Source: Nemopilema nomurai
Taxonomy: Eukaryota > Cnidaria > Scyphozoa > Rhizostomeae > Rhizostomatidae
Direction of reading: 5' to 3'
DNA: 64,000 nt
NCBI GenBank assembly: GCA_003864495.1
Contig: ML133455.1
Coordinates: forward strand, 372,001-436,000
In this document: positions 13,201-28,200 of the stretch, one piece after another
Numbering within the stretch: the stretch's first letter is position 1
Layout: each line of letters opens with the position of its first letter
Made by a program: the position numbers and the translations under genes
Notes under the pieces: generated by a model
Seen by the model: the letters and a program-made list of their open reading frames with translations, nothing else
Database searches by the model: none
Told to the model about the DNA's origin: nothing

Positions 13201-16200
13201 AGACATGATACTCTGATTGAGAAACCTTCGAGTAACCGAGACTTTCGGTTTGGAATTAGACAAACACCACTTTCGACGTTAACATAGATTAGAAGTAGGC
13301 AACACTAGAAATGCAGTGGTAACAAAAATGAAAATAATTCATGCATTTAGTTAGAAACAGCATCAAAAACCTACTTTTGCTTGGCTTTCATGAAACGCGG
13401 CGAAGCGCGAGAATCAAAACACGCACCGTTATGAAAGTAACTACACTGCTGCATTGCTAAAGAATCTGACTTTACCTCAATTTGTAGGCTTTATAAAAAC
13501 AAGATTATCAGATAACATCACGTGTATTTTATAGAACGTAGAATTCTTACCAGCCTCTATTTCGCTTAGAGAATGTTGTGGAAACATGTAGCATGTGAGA
13601 AACCGCTTCTCCTTGATGGGGTCGAATTCCGTTTGAAGTGGAATCAATGGCTTGGACTAGAAGAAAATGTGAGAAAATATCTCTGCTGCTTGACTTAAAC
13701 ATGGTAGCATTTTAAACTTCTAGTATTGATTTGAAAGGTAGGAGCTAGAAAGATGGTTCCATACAAGATGCAGTGAGAATTATCTAAAGATCCTAGCTCA
13801 TTTTGACAGGAACACAGAAAGAAAGATGAAAGACACATCCAATCAAAAAATCTTCATCGACACAGACAGATGACATGACGCATGTTCTTTAGAAGGACAG
13901 GAAGGATCGACTTGTGGTAGCCACCACTATATTTTAACATCTACAATACGCTTCTTAATAATTTCCGTGATCGGGCTACACTCTGATTTAATCGTTGCCA
14001 CTCCGTACAGTATGTTGTTTAATAAAAAACACGACCATGCCAATCAGCAATGCGCCTTATAGCTATCGCCTCTTTGCATGGATAATCAATTAATAATGCG
14101 CAGAAACGTTATTACCCAAAACTGTTAATTATTATCATCAACATCATCACGGAATGCCATAGAGCGACGAAATATCTCTCAGTTTGCAGATACGATGGAT
14201 TAAGTGGTTTATGGTATTCGTCAAATCGTCCTTCTATTTACAGAAACACACCACATCGGATTTAATTTTCAGGGACAAACCATTCATTATTAAATCTAAT
14301 GATAATTTCTTTGATTCCCCTTAAGAAGAACATATTTATAGTATTCACGCCGCAAAATTATTAAAACTCACGCATCTAAAATCACTGGAGCAACAGAAAT
14401 TCAAACTAAACTTCAAATTCAAGTTGTACCTCATTGGGGCGGACGATAAATTAGATGGAGCAATGGAATCAGTTTTCGTGAAAAAAATAATCGTTTAAGA
14501 AACCATAGTTGTCAAACCCCAAAGAGGAAATATAAGAGTTTGAAATTTCAGTTATGCCGCATGTATTGTAGAGAAAATGTAGAATGGAACATTCTTAAGG
14601 GGAGGAATAGATATTTTCGCTAAGGTTGTACAACTGATTGATCTAGCTTTCAATTTACGGGGTAAATTGAATAAAAACATGGCAAAAAGCCATAAGGAAC
14701 GTTTGTGGATGCACACTACACTGAAACTGCCACTTCACAATGAATTGGCAAGATCAAAGAAGAAGAAATCAAACTAGTAGAATGAACAAGTAAACCAGGA
14801 GTCCTGATAAATAATCTTAATAATTGAATTATAATGACTATAAATGAATAATTGATTAAAACGGAATTATTTTATCCAAACCTGATTTTCTGACAGCCAC
14901 AGGGCTTTCAACTTCTTCAGCTTCATTAGACTGAATGGCAGGTTCTCAAGCCTGAAAAGAAAACGCAAACGAATACAAAGCCTGGAACGCTTAATAATAA
15001 CGCGGGATCGTCAAAAGGGTTGCCTTTTAATCAGAGCCACAAATGCTACTTTAGCAATTTGAGCAAAAGAGAAAACAGTTAACGCGTTTAATTACCGTGG
15101 TTATTTGCTGTGTCTATAAAAGGAGCATTAGAGAGTAGCGGACAGAAAAAGGGGGGTTGGGCACTGAAGCATCTCAAGGTAGACCCACCACCAAATAATG
15201 GATCGTATGTCTATAAGGGTCCTGGAGGAAATGATATAAGGGTACTTTCCTACATGGAAAAAGAATAATGGGATAAGAATCCTTTCGTAAACACAGTCTT
15301 TTGACCCAAGCAGGGTCAACAGGTAGCTGATTTTGGAAGAACGCCAGAGAGGCGATGATTTAAAAGATTTGTAATTGACAAAAGCTTTATTCTGACTCTC
15401 AGCACCGCGCTAATGTTTTGCTTAAGTCTGAGAGATTCAAGCGATCGGCTTCTGAGAAGGGAAGGCAAAATACAATTTTCTAAGCAACGCCTACTATGCC
15501 TTGGCACAAATTTTATCATATTATTTTTTTGGCTGCGATCTGTCAAATTCGATCGGTCGCATTTAAGTAACGAGGCTTGCTTTAGGATTATGTATAGAAG
15601 TTTGCCGAAACGGTCGAAACGGAGATACTTCCGATGTTTGATTGCAAAGATCTACGAAGACATCTCTTATTCAGCATTTAACTTAATTATTCAAATTGAT
15701 TTAATTGCATTAAGTAGGCGGTTTTTTAGAAGTTTGAGGGCTTCCTCAATAATTCCTGATTCTTGAAAATAAATGGCAAGAAAATACAGCTTTTTGAACG
15801 ATTTGTGACCAAAATAACGATGGTGACCCCGACAAAATCGCAGAGAAACCAACGCGGTGATATTAAATTTACAGCAGTCCATGCTTTTGTTACGTCATAA
15901 TGACACGACGAGGAGGCGAGAATTCGAGTCACTGTGCTTCAAAAAAAATTGAAATCTGTATCGATTGGGAATACTGGTATGTCTTTTTTCGAAATTGTCC
16001 GCGCAAAACTAAAACGGTGATAAGAAACAGAAAAACCGTCTTGTCACTTATTTCTAGTTGATTTCCTTTGTGTAGCATGGCCAAGTATATTTGGTTGCAC
16101 GCTTTCCAATTCACTAACCTCAACTTGTATAATCATAATCTACATCATACATAATCTTAACTTAAAAAACGACTAAATAACAGGAGAAACTATCTTTTGC

Positions 16201-19200
16201 AATTGTACAACGAGAGAAATATATTCTTATTCAAGATCAAAGAATTATTCGTCTACGCCGCACCGCAGTCTATGCCCGAACCGCGCGGCAGCTTAATGCG
16301 AAATGCGGCGACGAAAGGCTACACGGAGTGGATGCAAGTTGGACGTGGGAAGAAGCAAGTGACGGCGAATGACTTACGCATTTGAACTTAGATTAAGCAC
16401 CGTGAGGCTGGCTAATCGGCCTATCTCGTCCGGCAGCGACACCAGTTTGTTCTTGCGCAAGGACAACACCGACAGCTTGCAACAGCTCCCCATCTGCAAA
16501 GAAAGCAAAGCGAATTTAAAGGAGGGCCAAAGGTTTGCCATGATTCTCTAGACAGTAAGGATGCTTTGAAGGAGCCACATTCAATCCAGAAGCCATCTAC
16601 AGCTTTTCATTGCACACAAATAATTTATGGCCTAACTAAACGAAGCATGTTCACTCCTTCCGGACTTTTGTACAATATCTATTGCACGATTTTTTGCTTA
16701 TTCCGAAATGAAGCTATAAAACAAACAAACAAATGTAAATATTAAAAGATCATAACAAACAACTGAGAAATATGGAAAATTTCCATCTCTGTACCAGTAG
16801 AGATTTTGAATCGTTTGAAGCCTTCGTGAGGAAAAAGAACAGCGTAACCATAATTCATGCAAAATTGTGTTTCGTGCCATTTAAAAAGTGACAAGTAACT
16901 GTCTGTATATTGATTATCCAGATTCACTTCATCGTTAGAACTAGACAACCATTGTAGCAGTAAAGTACTGGAGCCACAAATTATGACAACAGAATGTCAT
17001 GATTTTTAGAGATTATTAGAGATTTTTAGAGATTTGTAGAAATTTTTATAGATTTTTAGAGATTCTAGAGACTAAGGCAAATTGGTCATCACACTGTATA
17101 AGGATAATAATCATCAGCTAAGGACACTATTTACCATCTTACTTCGTTGAGTTTTCAACATTTCTATTCCCAATAAAAACAGCATTTGATTCTTACAATT
17201 TCATACTAAACATTACTTCATTTATATTGGTTACTTCTAGTTATTTGGTCCCTCAGTACACGACACATTTGAACCTAACCTGGTCTCTCTAATTTACTGT
17301 TTGTTAGCCAATATCTACACCGAAACAGAGACAAGAAAAGAGATCACACCACCTAGGCCATACTTCATCTCACCTCAGGCGGAAGTACTTCAATGAAATT
17401 CTCATCGCAGCTTAGCGTTACAAGTTCTCTCAGCAGACCCACTCCTGGAGGTAATGTCTACAGGAAGGAGAAAAATATGTAAAAAGAACATCCTTAAAAT
17501 GTAGTTCGACCAGCAATATAAAAAATACTTGACAAAATCAAATGTTCTAACAAAGGAAAACAAACTCTGTTATATGCAGTAGGTATGTAATTCTTTTATA
17601 TGTACAACAAAAGAAAAATATATTTATATATATTTTTTCATGTGTTTATCTAAGCTAAAACTTAGCATAACGCATGCTGTAGCATTCAAGAAGAAAATGG
17701 CAAAGGATAGCCCACTCAAACTTTTTAACCAACGTACCTCTAATTCATTACCACTGACTATCAGCTCTTGCAATTTGGAAAGTCTGCAAAAAATATATGT
17801 GCTTTCAAAGTCACCTTCTCTAAAACCATTCTCAAACTGAAATCTTTCCCTCGTTCAAAAAGAAAATGATTTTTGTTGAAAGGCGTTTTCCCTTAATAAG
17901 AATAATAAGAATTTATTGACAAACGGAAAATAAAATATCTTGTTATCGAATTTCTAGCTACGAGTCAAAAGAATGTATATAAATGTTTTTCTTTAACATT
18001 TAATGACAACCAAGATTAATATAATATTTGAGAAGAGCAACTCAAATTAACTAAATTCAAGATTGTATTCATTTCATCATATGGGGGCGATGTTCTACCT
18101 TTAAAAATATTTGGCTAAATAAAAGAAGGTTGTCAGAAGAGGTTAGTACTAACTCTGGTTTCTGTTTGATTGAAATATGAAAAAATACGCCAAGATTATT
18201 GCTAGCTTCATCAAAAACACAGACAAATACCAAATCAAGAATAAATAAGGTTATTTTGAATCTAACTATTCAAGTATAAAAGCAGAAAAACAAGTTACTT
18301 ACCCTCCAATCGAGGTTGGTAAGCTTGTTAAATGATTATCATCTACTCGAAGCGTTTCTAACTTTTTCAATTTACCTAAAAGAAAGGCAGCATGTATTTG
18401 AAAATAATCCCTCCAAAACTAGAGACAAAAAGTATGCAAATGTACCATCCACTACTCAGTTAAGAAACTCTTCTTTAAAAAAACTGCCTGGCATTTTCCC
18501 GGCACCCTCGTCAAAACATTTCCAGAAGAAACATTTCCACGTCTCAAGATGGGTATCCCAGTTAAAAAATTTCCAAATGAAACATTTCCGGTACCATACT
18601 GTTAATTCCGGTTCTGAGAAGACTCTTGTTAAGGGCGCAATTAATATACACTATGGCTTCACCAAGCACTTATGATTATAGTTGCAAGAACCAAATGGGG
18701 TAGTCCAAGCAGGAAAAGAAGTTGGGTATCCTTTAACAGGTATTGTATACACGATACACGAATAAACAGAAAAGCAGCGAGAAAAGATGCTTGTGTTACA
18801 CCACAGATATGAAAAGGAGAGGAGGCAAAGTTGCATAGAGGAATAAAGTATCACTACTTATGCGGCAATTACATTGAGATTCGGCTGGGAAAATTCGGTA
18901 GGGAGCATCATATCAACTCACATAAGTTCTCGGGTAGCAGTGTTAAAAGGTTCGTCATGAGGTGCAGGTCAGTGAGCGAGTCCGCTTCTCCGATTTTGTC
19001 AGCAACCCATTCTATTCGATTTTCTGACGCATCGAGTATTTCTAAGAATTTCAGATTCCCAATTTCCTAGAAAACAAGCCATCTTTCATTATCGGCCATT
19101 GAATTAACTGTGTCTCCTTAGGACAAAAAAGTAATTACGCTTAAGCAACGCTCTTTAGATGACATTGTGTACGAGAATGTCTTAAGACACTCACACCAGG

Positions 19201-22200
19201 TCAACAAAAGTAAGGACACCTAGTAGCCTACAGCCACCTATTCAGCCATTTTACACCAGCCTGATTGTCTCTCTTAAACTTTACAACTTATTACCCTGCA
19301 AGGCTAAATTCGACAGCATGCACTAGAAACGACGGGGTGGGCAAAAACAACGCACACTATTTACCTGAAAACAGGAAAGAAAATATAAATTTGCTTATTT
19401 AAATAGGTTTGATACGATTGACCTTGTTTTGATAATGATACGACTGATACTGTGAATAAACTTAAATCGCTCTAAAAGAAAAGGACAATCAATTTCAGTA
19501 AAAACTTACGGCTGGTAAGCTTCCAATCTGATTACAATCAACCCACAACTCTTGCAGCCTCGTTAGAGTTCCAATAACCTCGGGCTGAAAAAACAGAGCT
19601 TTGCTGGTGAACTTAACGAAAAAACAAAACCAGCATGGAGTGCCTACTTTTTATGCTCGTGCGCAAGGGCCGGGGTTCTATGCCTAACTTTGAGTTAAAT
19701 TAATTTGAGCGAACACAGAAGGCTTTAGCTGAAACGTGCATATCAGAATCATTTCCAATTAAAGATATGTATCAATATAATATGTACGCTTCGACAAAAT
19801 TGATTTGGTATCATGCGGCAGGGGCATTTATATTCTCATTCTTCCCTTTCGAGCTAACAGCCACTGAACTACCATACGAACATGCCAAAATCATCAAATT
19901 GGCTTCCATTGGATGCATTTTTCAACTAAGCCGCTACCCACGAAGCGAACCCTCGACACTCCTGACCCTTGATTCAATACATGAAAATTGATTTATCCTT
20001 CGTATTTCATAATTGGCTTTAAAATAATTAGATATTAAAAAGAATTCGCTATCCAGGGAACAGGATGTTACATCATGAAGAAGCAAAATTAAGATTTTTC
20101 AAATACATTTTTCCGCCACAGCGTGAAATCATTCTCCATAAATACATGGAATAATAATTATAATTTATTGTTATTATTATTACTACTAAAAACAAGTGTT
20201 ATCAAAATACGCACCAGTTCCATAAATTCGTTATTTCCGATGTCAAGGCGGCGCAGTTGAGTTAGCCTATTCATCGACCTGCAACAGCAACAACAACATG
20301 AAGCAACTCAATTGAACACGGGAGAATTCGATTGCAAAGGGAAAGTTCAATTCAATTTAACTGGGAGATAATTTAACTCTACTCCAAAAAAGAGTTTCAA
20401 AACGGCGCGTTTAATTTTGTTTAAAATACGATTCAGGGGCACTTTCATTAAGGCGAGCACATCTGCTCTGCTTACGGCCTTTTTAATGTTGAAATATAGG
20501 GTCTAGCGTTATATGAAAGGACTCCAGTAACAAAAGTGCTTTACAAATATGACATCGTATAACAATATCCTAAGGGCTATACTTGCCACAGCGTTTGAAT
20601 CGTTCACACACTTGAAATTCGTTTGACACGCTAATGCCCTTTGAAATGAGCAAATTTTTGTAACAACACCGACAACCGACGATAAAATACTCCCCTTAAG
20701 AAAGAAACTGTTTATCAGCTGCATAAGCTAGCGCTAGAAGCGAAGACTGCAACTGTGAATAACACACAAAGCATTCAGCAAACCATGGAAACATAGGAAG
20801 AGCGAGCACAGCGAAGCTGCGATCAACACGGAGTCACACGAAACTAGTTATTACACCCGAAACGATAAAACCATGAAAATGTATTCGAAACGCGCCAAAT
20901 AGGACTGCCAAATTGAATTTGAGCCGAAACTGGTCAGATAAACCAGTTACAATTTGTGATTTGGATAATAATAAGACGGCTTTGTGAAGATATATACATC
21001 ACATTAGAAGGTCAATTGTCAATAAACCAGAGACCGGGCTAGGCCCAATAGCATTGAGCGCAGAAACTAATCCATTATCATGTATGACCTCGAAAAAATT
21101 CGCGTAGCTGAGGGCCAAAAAGCTTCGATTCTAGGCAGCGTTTGACAGGATAAATCAGGCTAACCTCGCTAAGGCGAAATTAATATTTATGTGTGCATAA
21201 CAAATTGGACATTGCCATCTACTTGAGGTTGTTGGATTCGATCAATTAATTACCTCCCGTAAAGCGACTAACGGATCGACGGGTGGGTGTGGGTGGATGA
21301 GCCTGGGACATAGAGCACGAAGAGCACAGGAAAGCAATGGGCCGCAAAAAGAGGCAGAGTGGGCAAAGATTCACTAATTGGTAATTCTCATCACAAGGGC
21401 TCAACTGTTGAGAAATCATTTCTTTATAGGCGTGTCGATATGATTCTCAAAACATTAAAAGCACCAACCGACTTTACTGTGTTGCCATAGAATATAGGGC
21501 AACTCAAATCGTGATACATTGCTTCATTCTTAAGATGTTTTCAGCAGGAAACAGTTCCTTGATAGGCCCACGAGATCATACACAATGTAGATCTGAAGCT
21601 AAGGTTTCGGTTTTAATTTACGAAGTTTTGCCTTCAGGACGCTTCAAGAGCGCAAAGGATTGCCTTCTCGCAAACACCAACTATAAAGGACCAAGGAGCA
21701 TGAGATATAGATGAATAGATTTGCAGGATCTACCACGGTAGATAGAGGCCGTACTCGTGTTTTTATCAAGCTCAGGGGCGCCGCTTGCTCTTGTGCTTTT
21801 AGGCCCTATTCGCTTAATTTTGTTGTTCAGCAAGTCATAAAATGGGGCTAACAAGAAACTGTGAAACGAAAACGAGGCACTGCTGAGCCCTTTCATTGCT
21901 GTAGTCCAGATGGCGAGCCACAAAGAGGGAGGAAGCCTTTAGCATTAATATCTTCAAGTACAGTCCGAGTACAGGCATTAATCATTCATCCCTTCTTATT
22001 CAGATTTGGTTAGATTTGCCTTCCAATAAAGAGCTCTAAAGACGGGAAGACGAAACCTTAATCAGAAAATCCCAACGTTAACATTGTCGTCTTCACAACT
22101 TCCTGACGTAAATCCACAACGAGGAAAATTGAGTCGATTTGCCTAAAACACAACCCTTCTTCTAAACTCCTCATTAAATGCCATTGACAATAAACTAACT

Positions 22201-25200
22201 GGCACTGCCTCTTCAGAGCAGACTTAGCTGGCGACGTCTTACAAGCAGAGAAGAAAAACCAGCAGTAATTAGAAAGGCTAAGACCTACCAAGCAACCTTA
22301 TAGCTAGGAATACCTTTCCGCTTTATTTAAAAAATGACTCAAAGTACTGGGAATATCAAAACGGTTTTTTTTGTTTTAGCCCTTAAGAAAAGGCAGAATG
22401 TCTTTCAATGGACGCCCATTTTGGAAGCTGCTTGTTATAAAACAGGCACTGTTCTTATAAATTGGTTTTTAGCCATAAAACAGGCACTGTAAGAATAGAA
22501 TAAAGAACGATAAACAGCGAAACTTCTAATTTTATGCTATGTAGTTTACTTTTCAGCTTATTATGGAGAACTTTGTGTTCGGCCTACTTAAAGGAAGTTT
22601 CTGCAGACAGATAAATCACCCGTTCCTAAATAATGAAAAGGGGGGCCTATGGTGCAAAAATCAACGATCTTGTTAGTTAAAAGGCTTGGTTATCAATTAA
22701 TTCACATAACAATCTCTGTGTAAATTGCAAAGGGTGCTCTGCTCTGATGGCCCTCTTATGACAAAAAGGCCTCGCCAGTTGACTTCAATGGCATCACACA
22801 TAACTTATCCCCTAATCATAAACAAAAGTATAATGATGTCATGCACAAACACGTGCGACAAGCATTAGAATGCTGCTTTGTTTCTGCTTTTAAACACATT
22901 CATATATTGTTTTCTTGTGAAAATGTACTGCAAAATTTACTGATAATCTTGAACGAAAAGTTGCGAGTTGTCGAAAGTATGGATAAATTAGGTCTTCTCT
23001 AAACAGCACAACCTGGATCGTACTTTCGGGTTGCTCATATCAGATAAATGGTATGCCTAAAAGACCGGGCATTTACGTAGGCGAATGTTTCTTGGTCTTT
23101 CATGCTGCCCGAGTCCCTGGGAATCTGGCGCTGATCACCGTACGTTCATGGGAAACGAAAGTCTGGAGCTGGAAATCCCTGACCAGAAAAACTTAAGTGC
23201 AGGACCTTGGGTAATATGACAAACCTATAGAGGCCGTTTCCCAAGCGAATATGAAAAGAAGAAGTTGAAATAGTAGTCGATAAAAGGCGAAGCAGATAGC
23301 AAGATCTCACACAAAAAGTAAACCGTTGTGTTGGCGAAGGAATTAACAAACCTAAGTAAAAGGGAGCAAATTCTCTGAAGTTTCAGTAAAAGAAAAGCTG
23401 AATTGAACATACATCAAATATCTCAATGCCCGCCTTTCAATCCGAGTGAAACAAACTTAGGAAATCATAGTCCACGCTGTGAATGATTCATGAACAAATA
23501 TTGAATTTCTGAATAATATCGTTTTTCAGATTAAAGAAAGACAATCGTGAAAACTAAACAATTTTTGCTTCCTTATAATAAATTTGAGCTGATCTGCAGA
23601 ACAGGCCTATTTCAATTGAACAATTGCAATATACATGTTCTATGATTTATTGAGATGGTGAATTTTCATCGTTTCGTTTTGTCAACCACCATAAAAACTA
23701 GATACAGTGGTTTTAGCATGTACAAAAACATAAACATGATTAGATTTTATCCTAACATCATTTAATCAACAAAAACCTCATACTCAACAAGTTCTTTTCA
23801 AGAGACTAATTACCAATGCTGAATCTAGTTTTTCGTTACAAGCTTATGTCTTCTCAGGACACAAAAAACACTACGCCATACAATAAATTAATTATGGCTT
23901 GAACAGTCAAGAAAACATTGTTCATGAAAAATAGGCCTCAACATTTTCCAGCAGAAACAATAGAAATTAGGCCGATCTAGTTTAATGGAGGCCGCTATAG
24001 GGAGACCTCAGCAACAAGATTGCAGATACCAAACTTCGCAAGAGAAAGCGGCGAGACATAGATAGTTAGAAAGGCTGTAAGGGCTATTCAGTAAGCGCAA
24101 AATTATTTAATAATTATAAGACAAACCCAAAAAATAAAAAAACGTAGATTTCTCTTACTTTGGGAGTGCAGTAAGATGATTTTCCCGTACTTCCAGCACT
24201 TCAAGTTTTGAAAGTCTTCCGATATTCGCTGGTAAAAATTCCAGGAATGTATCATTCAAAGACAGGTATGTCAAGTTGAGCAGCAAGGTGAAGCCATCAG
24301 GTAAACTAAAAATAATACAAAGAATTACAGCGATTTGTTAGGTTTGTCTGCAAGACCTGAATGAAGGCTTCTAGGGCGAGTTTACAAAACAACAGCAAAT
24401 CTGTTTCAATGAGCTAGCTTACTAATTGCAAGAAAATCCAGATAAACTGCGATCTTGGAAAAGTAAATAACAGAGTCCATAAAGAATAACATTCTAATCA
24501 ACCTGGAAACAAAAAGATAAATTACATTGAAGAAATTGTTCACATCATAGTCTAAAAAATGAATGCTATAAAAATTCTCTGCCTTAGCATTAAGGGCATA
24601 CTTTAAGTTTTAAGGGCATACTTTTAGTATTAAGGGCATACTTTTAGTATTAAGGGCATACTTTAATATGATAATAAACTTGACAAATCTTTTCTAGGAC
24701 TCAAAATGCGTTCAATCTGGCTGACAGTTTCATTGGATAATAATTTTTAAAGGTGTGAACTATATGAAACTATTTACTGGCTGATTGACTGGAAAAGCAT
24801 TAAACATACTGACTAATTCGATCGAGACATAACTGTACTTACGATCCAAGAGGATTAACGCTGGCGTCAAAAACTTCCAGGGCCTTCAATCCCCGAATGT
24901 TTTCAGGTAATTCTGAAAATCCTATTCGAAAGAAAACAATCAAGATTAATACAACTCTAGAGCAAATCCTATAAGTACAGCCTACAATCGCATGCTGGTT
25001 AATAAAAAGTACCTTTTTGTAGCTGGCATGAAGAAAAGCCAACCACTGTTCATTGTTGTAAAAATTAGCAAATAAATGCGGGTGAAAATAACATAACTAA
25101 AGAACCTAGCTTTTGAGACAAAAGCGCATTCAAAACAAACATATAATGAGCAGGCATACATCATGATCCCAACGGAAAGTTAGGCCATAATTTGGGGCGT

Positions 25201-28200
25201 GAAAAAACCCTCTAACTCGTATTCATTATCAATTGGAAGGAAATTCTGGTAAATAACAATATGCGTTTCTAAACAAACAGAAAGATTATAAAGGGAAATT
25301 TCAATCCATTGCCTTATTCTAGTTTTAACACTACTTGTTGCAAACAATACAAGAATTTACATGAGCCTAATTCGTCAAAATTTTCCTTGAAAATAAAATC
25401 TAGAGACCTATTTATTTGCAATCACCTTCATAAAAAATTCAACGAAAAACGAGGGTGTGTCTTTCATTAAGCTTTGCAACAATATATTATTTGCTTTATG
25501 AATATATATCGCTTTGGTGCACCACAAATGGGCAAGCCCTGAAAATACATTTTTAAGAAAACTTACAGTTACTGTGACGAATCATTGGTTTTGGAAAGCT
25601 TAATTTCCAGAGAAGGCAACATTAATTATGTAGCAAAGATATGACGGTAGTTTAAGAAGAATCAAGCTTGATATTGTTAAAGCCATTATCTAAGAGAAAC
25701 TTAAGAATCATGAAATTAACGCATACTACTACCAAGAAGAAAGAATCACCGTGAATATAGCATTCACAGTCCAACCGAGTGGCAGGCAATAAATGGAAAA
25801 TAAGGAAATGATGGGATGAGGAGGGGGTGTAGGAAACATAAAAGTAGGCATCACTCTGTATTGCACTCAAAAATGGGAAAAATATATTGGAGATGGAAAA
25901 AGATGTTTCTTTCTTTTCCCCTTCTTGTCTCAAAACATCTAACGCACCACCTTCACGTGTATTGGGCACCAATTTTGAGCCTTACCATCATATTTTTTGG
26001 ATGGTAGAAATGATTTACCCCTTATACAAGGCCACAGTCAAAAATTCCAGCAAAGATCAATTTCATTATTGATACCACAAGAAAATGGCACAGGAATTTG
26101 TGTCTTCTATGTTCATTTAGTTTATGAAAAGAAATCAGTTCATAGAACCATTTCTTTAAAAAACTGCCACTTGTTTTTAACGAAACAGAGCAGTAAGCAA
26201 TGAACAATAGTTTACTTAATGAAGACAGTAGGTATAAAACTGACAGTTACGTCATAGTAGCCCTGTTCAATCTATCCAATGGCAAGCGCCACAACTTCAA
26301 AGTCTATTTCAAAGTAAAAAATTTGATGAAAGAACACAAAAGCAGAAAAAGTCATAATTAGCCAGCAGCAGCAAAAAAATAAACCTTTTGTTCTATTAAA
26401 TGCCTTAAATATAGGTGAAACAGACCATAACAAAATCTTGTTATGCAATGATTTTTACTTTAAAAAGGAAACAAATTAACATGTGGTTGGCATCCAACAA
26501 TAAAAACCACTAAGCTTTGATTTGAATAAAACACAAAATCCAACGATTCAAGCCAGGGATTCTGGACAACAGCTGTTATAAATCTTTTTTTAATCTTTTA
26601 TCACTTCAAGCTCATTAGTTGCCAAAAATTGAAGTCACTTGCAGCTTGTGATGAGAAATATTGCATAGAGGTTTGAAATTTGTTTAATGCCTTCAAAATT
26701 CTCCAGCATTGATCCTTGTTTTGCAATTTTACAAAAGTATGTACTAAAGCAACATTAAAGACACAATTATTCCTACTAACCTACATTAGATATAGGCACT
26801 AAGATAAACCTTAACAAAATCTACTTATAATTTCACTTCACTTCCTTTTGACTGACATTTACTTCTGGAATCACTTACATGCCAGCAAAAATATATCTAT
26901 GAAGCACAGAAACCAAATTTTTTGGGAACCTGTTTTAGAAATTTATCATTACAGGCAAAGAAGCCTTCTTTTACACTGGAAGAAGGAGCTCAAGAATCCA
27001 TAATGAACACTCTTACAGTTATGCTGTAGAGAGGAGTATCACCTAATCAATATGATTTCGAGTTGATTAGCAATATGTAAAAGTACATACCATTTTTACT
27101 TGCATCAAATTCTATCAAATTAATCAGGTTTGATACAGTTGATGGAAGAGCTCGGATTTCATTATCACTGATGTTCAACTTTTTCAGCTTTTGAAGTGTG
27201 AATAATGCCTGGAAAGGAGATGAGAATTTTTGAATGAGACAAGAATCACAAACTTTAAAAGTGGCATATACTTCCCACTAGCTTGCTTTTATCCATCAGT
27301 CAATCAGAATATAACTATAGTAATAACTGGTTCAAGCAGTTATGAACAACTGCCTTTCCCTCCCAGATATGTTAAAGAAGCATTGTTTGCAGTGAAAAAA
27401 TATACTTTAGATTGTTGATGTTTGTTGTTCAAGCTTTGTCAAGAGAATGTGAATGGCATGCATCATCAATAACAAATCAACATTATTTTATTTAGCAAAT
27501 AAGATCAGCAATAGTAGTATGATAACTGCAGTAAGTGAAAACTAAAAAGTGTAAAAATGCCTACAATAATAGACCACATATATGTTTAAAAGAAACTTAC
27601 CAACAAGATAGAAAATAGGCAGTTTATACAGCAATGAGACAATAAACTGATTAACAAAAACAGAGCTTCTTCAGAGTAGTTTAGATAAGAACTTGATTGA
27701 ACTGTTCATCAAAAAGGTCATCAACAAGGCAATATGTGCTTTATTTGTTTACTGACAGTTTGCCTGAAAACTTTGGCATTGGTGCATGTCAAAATTTATT
27801 TATAACATACCACAACTGCTTATAACATTTATGATTATCATAGCCCTTTAAGAATTCAGGAAGACATCAAGAATTAGTGTTTACAATTTTAACAGGTAGA
27901 ATAGTCAATATTGTGATTTTCCTCCAGTGACAATGGGACAGACTATAAACTGTTTGCAGGAAATGAATTTAGGACAGTCTGCAACAGAACCAACTAACCA
28001 CACCTTCTGATGTATGACAGGAGCACAGATATAAGGGTAGAAATGCAGAAAGCCTCTCTAAAACAAAGCTTGATCAACAACAGAGATAGACATCATGTAA
28101 CTTTTGTTCACCCTGGAGATATATGCAACAGTGATATAAGAGACAATTCTTAGCTACCAAGTAAGCAAGAATATAAGCTAGGGGTAGCCCTTGCCCCCCA

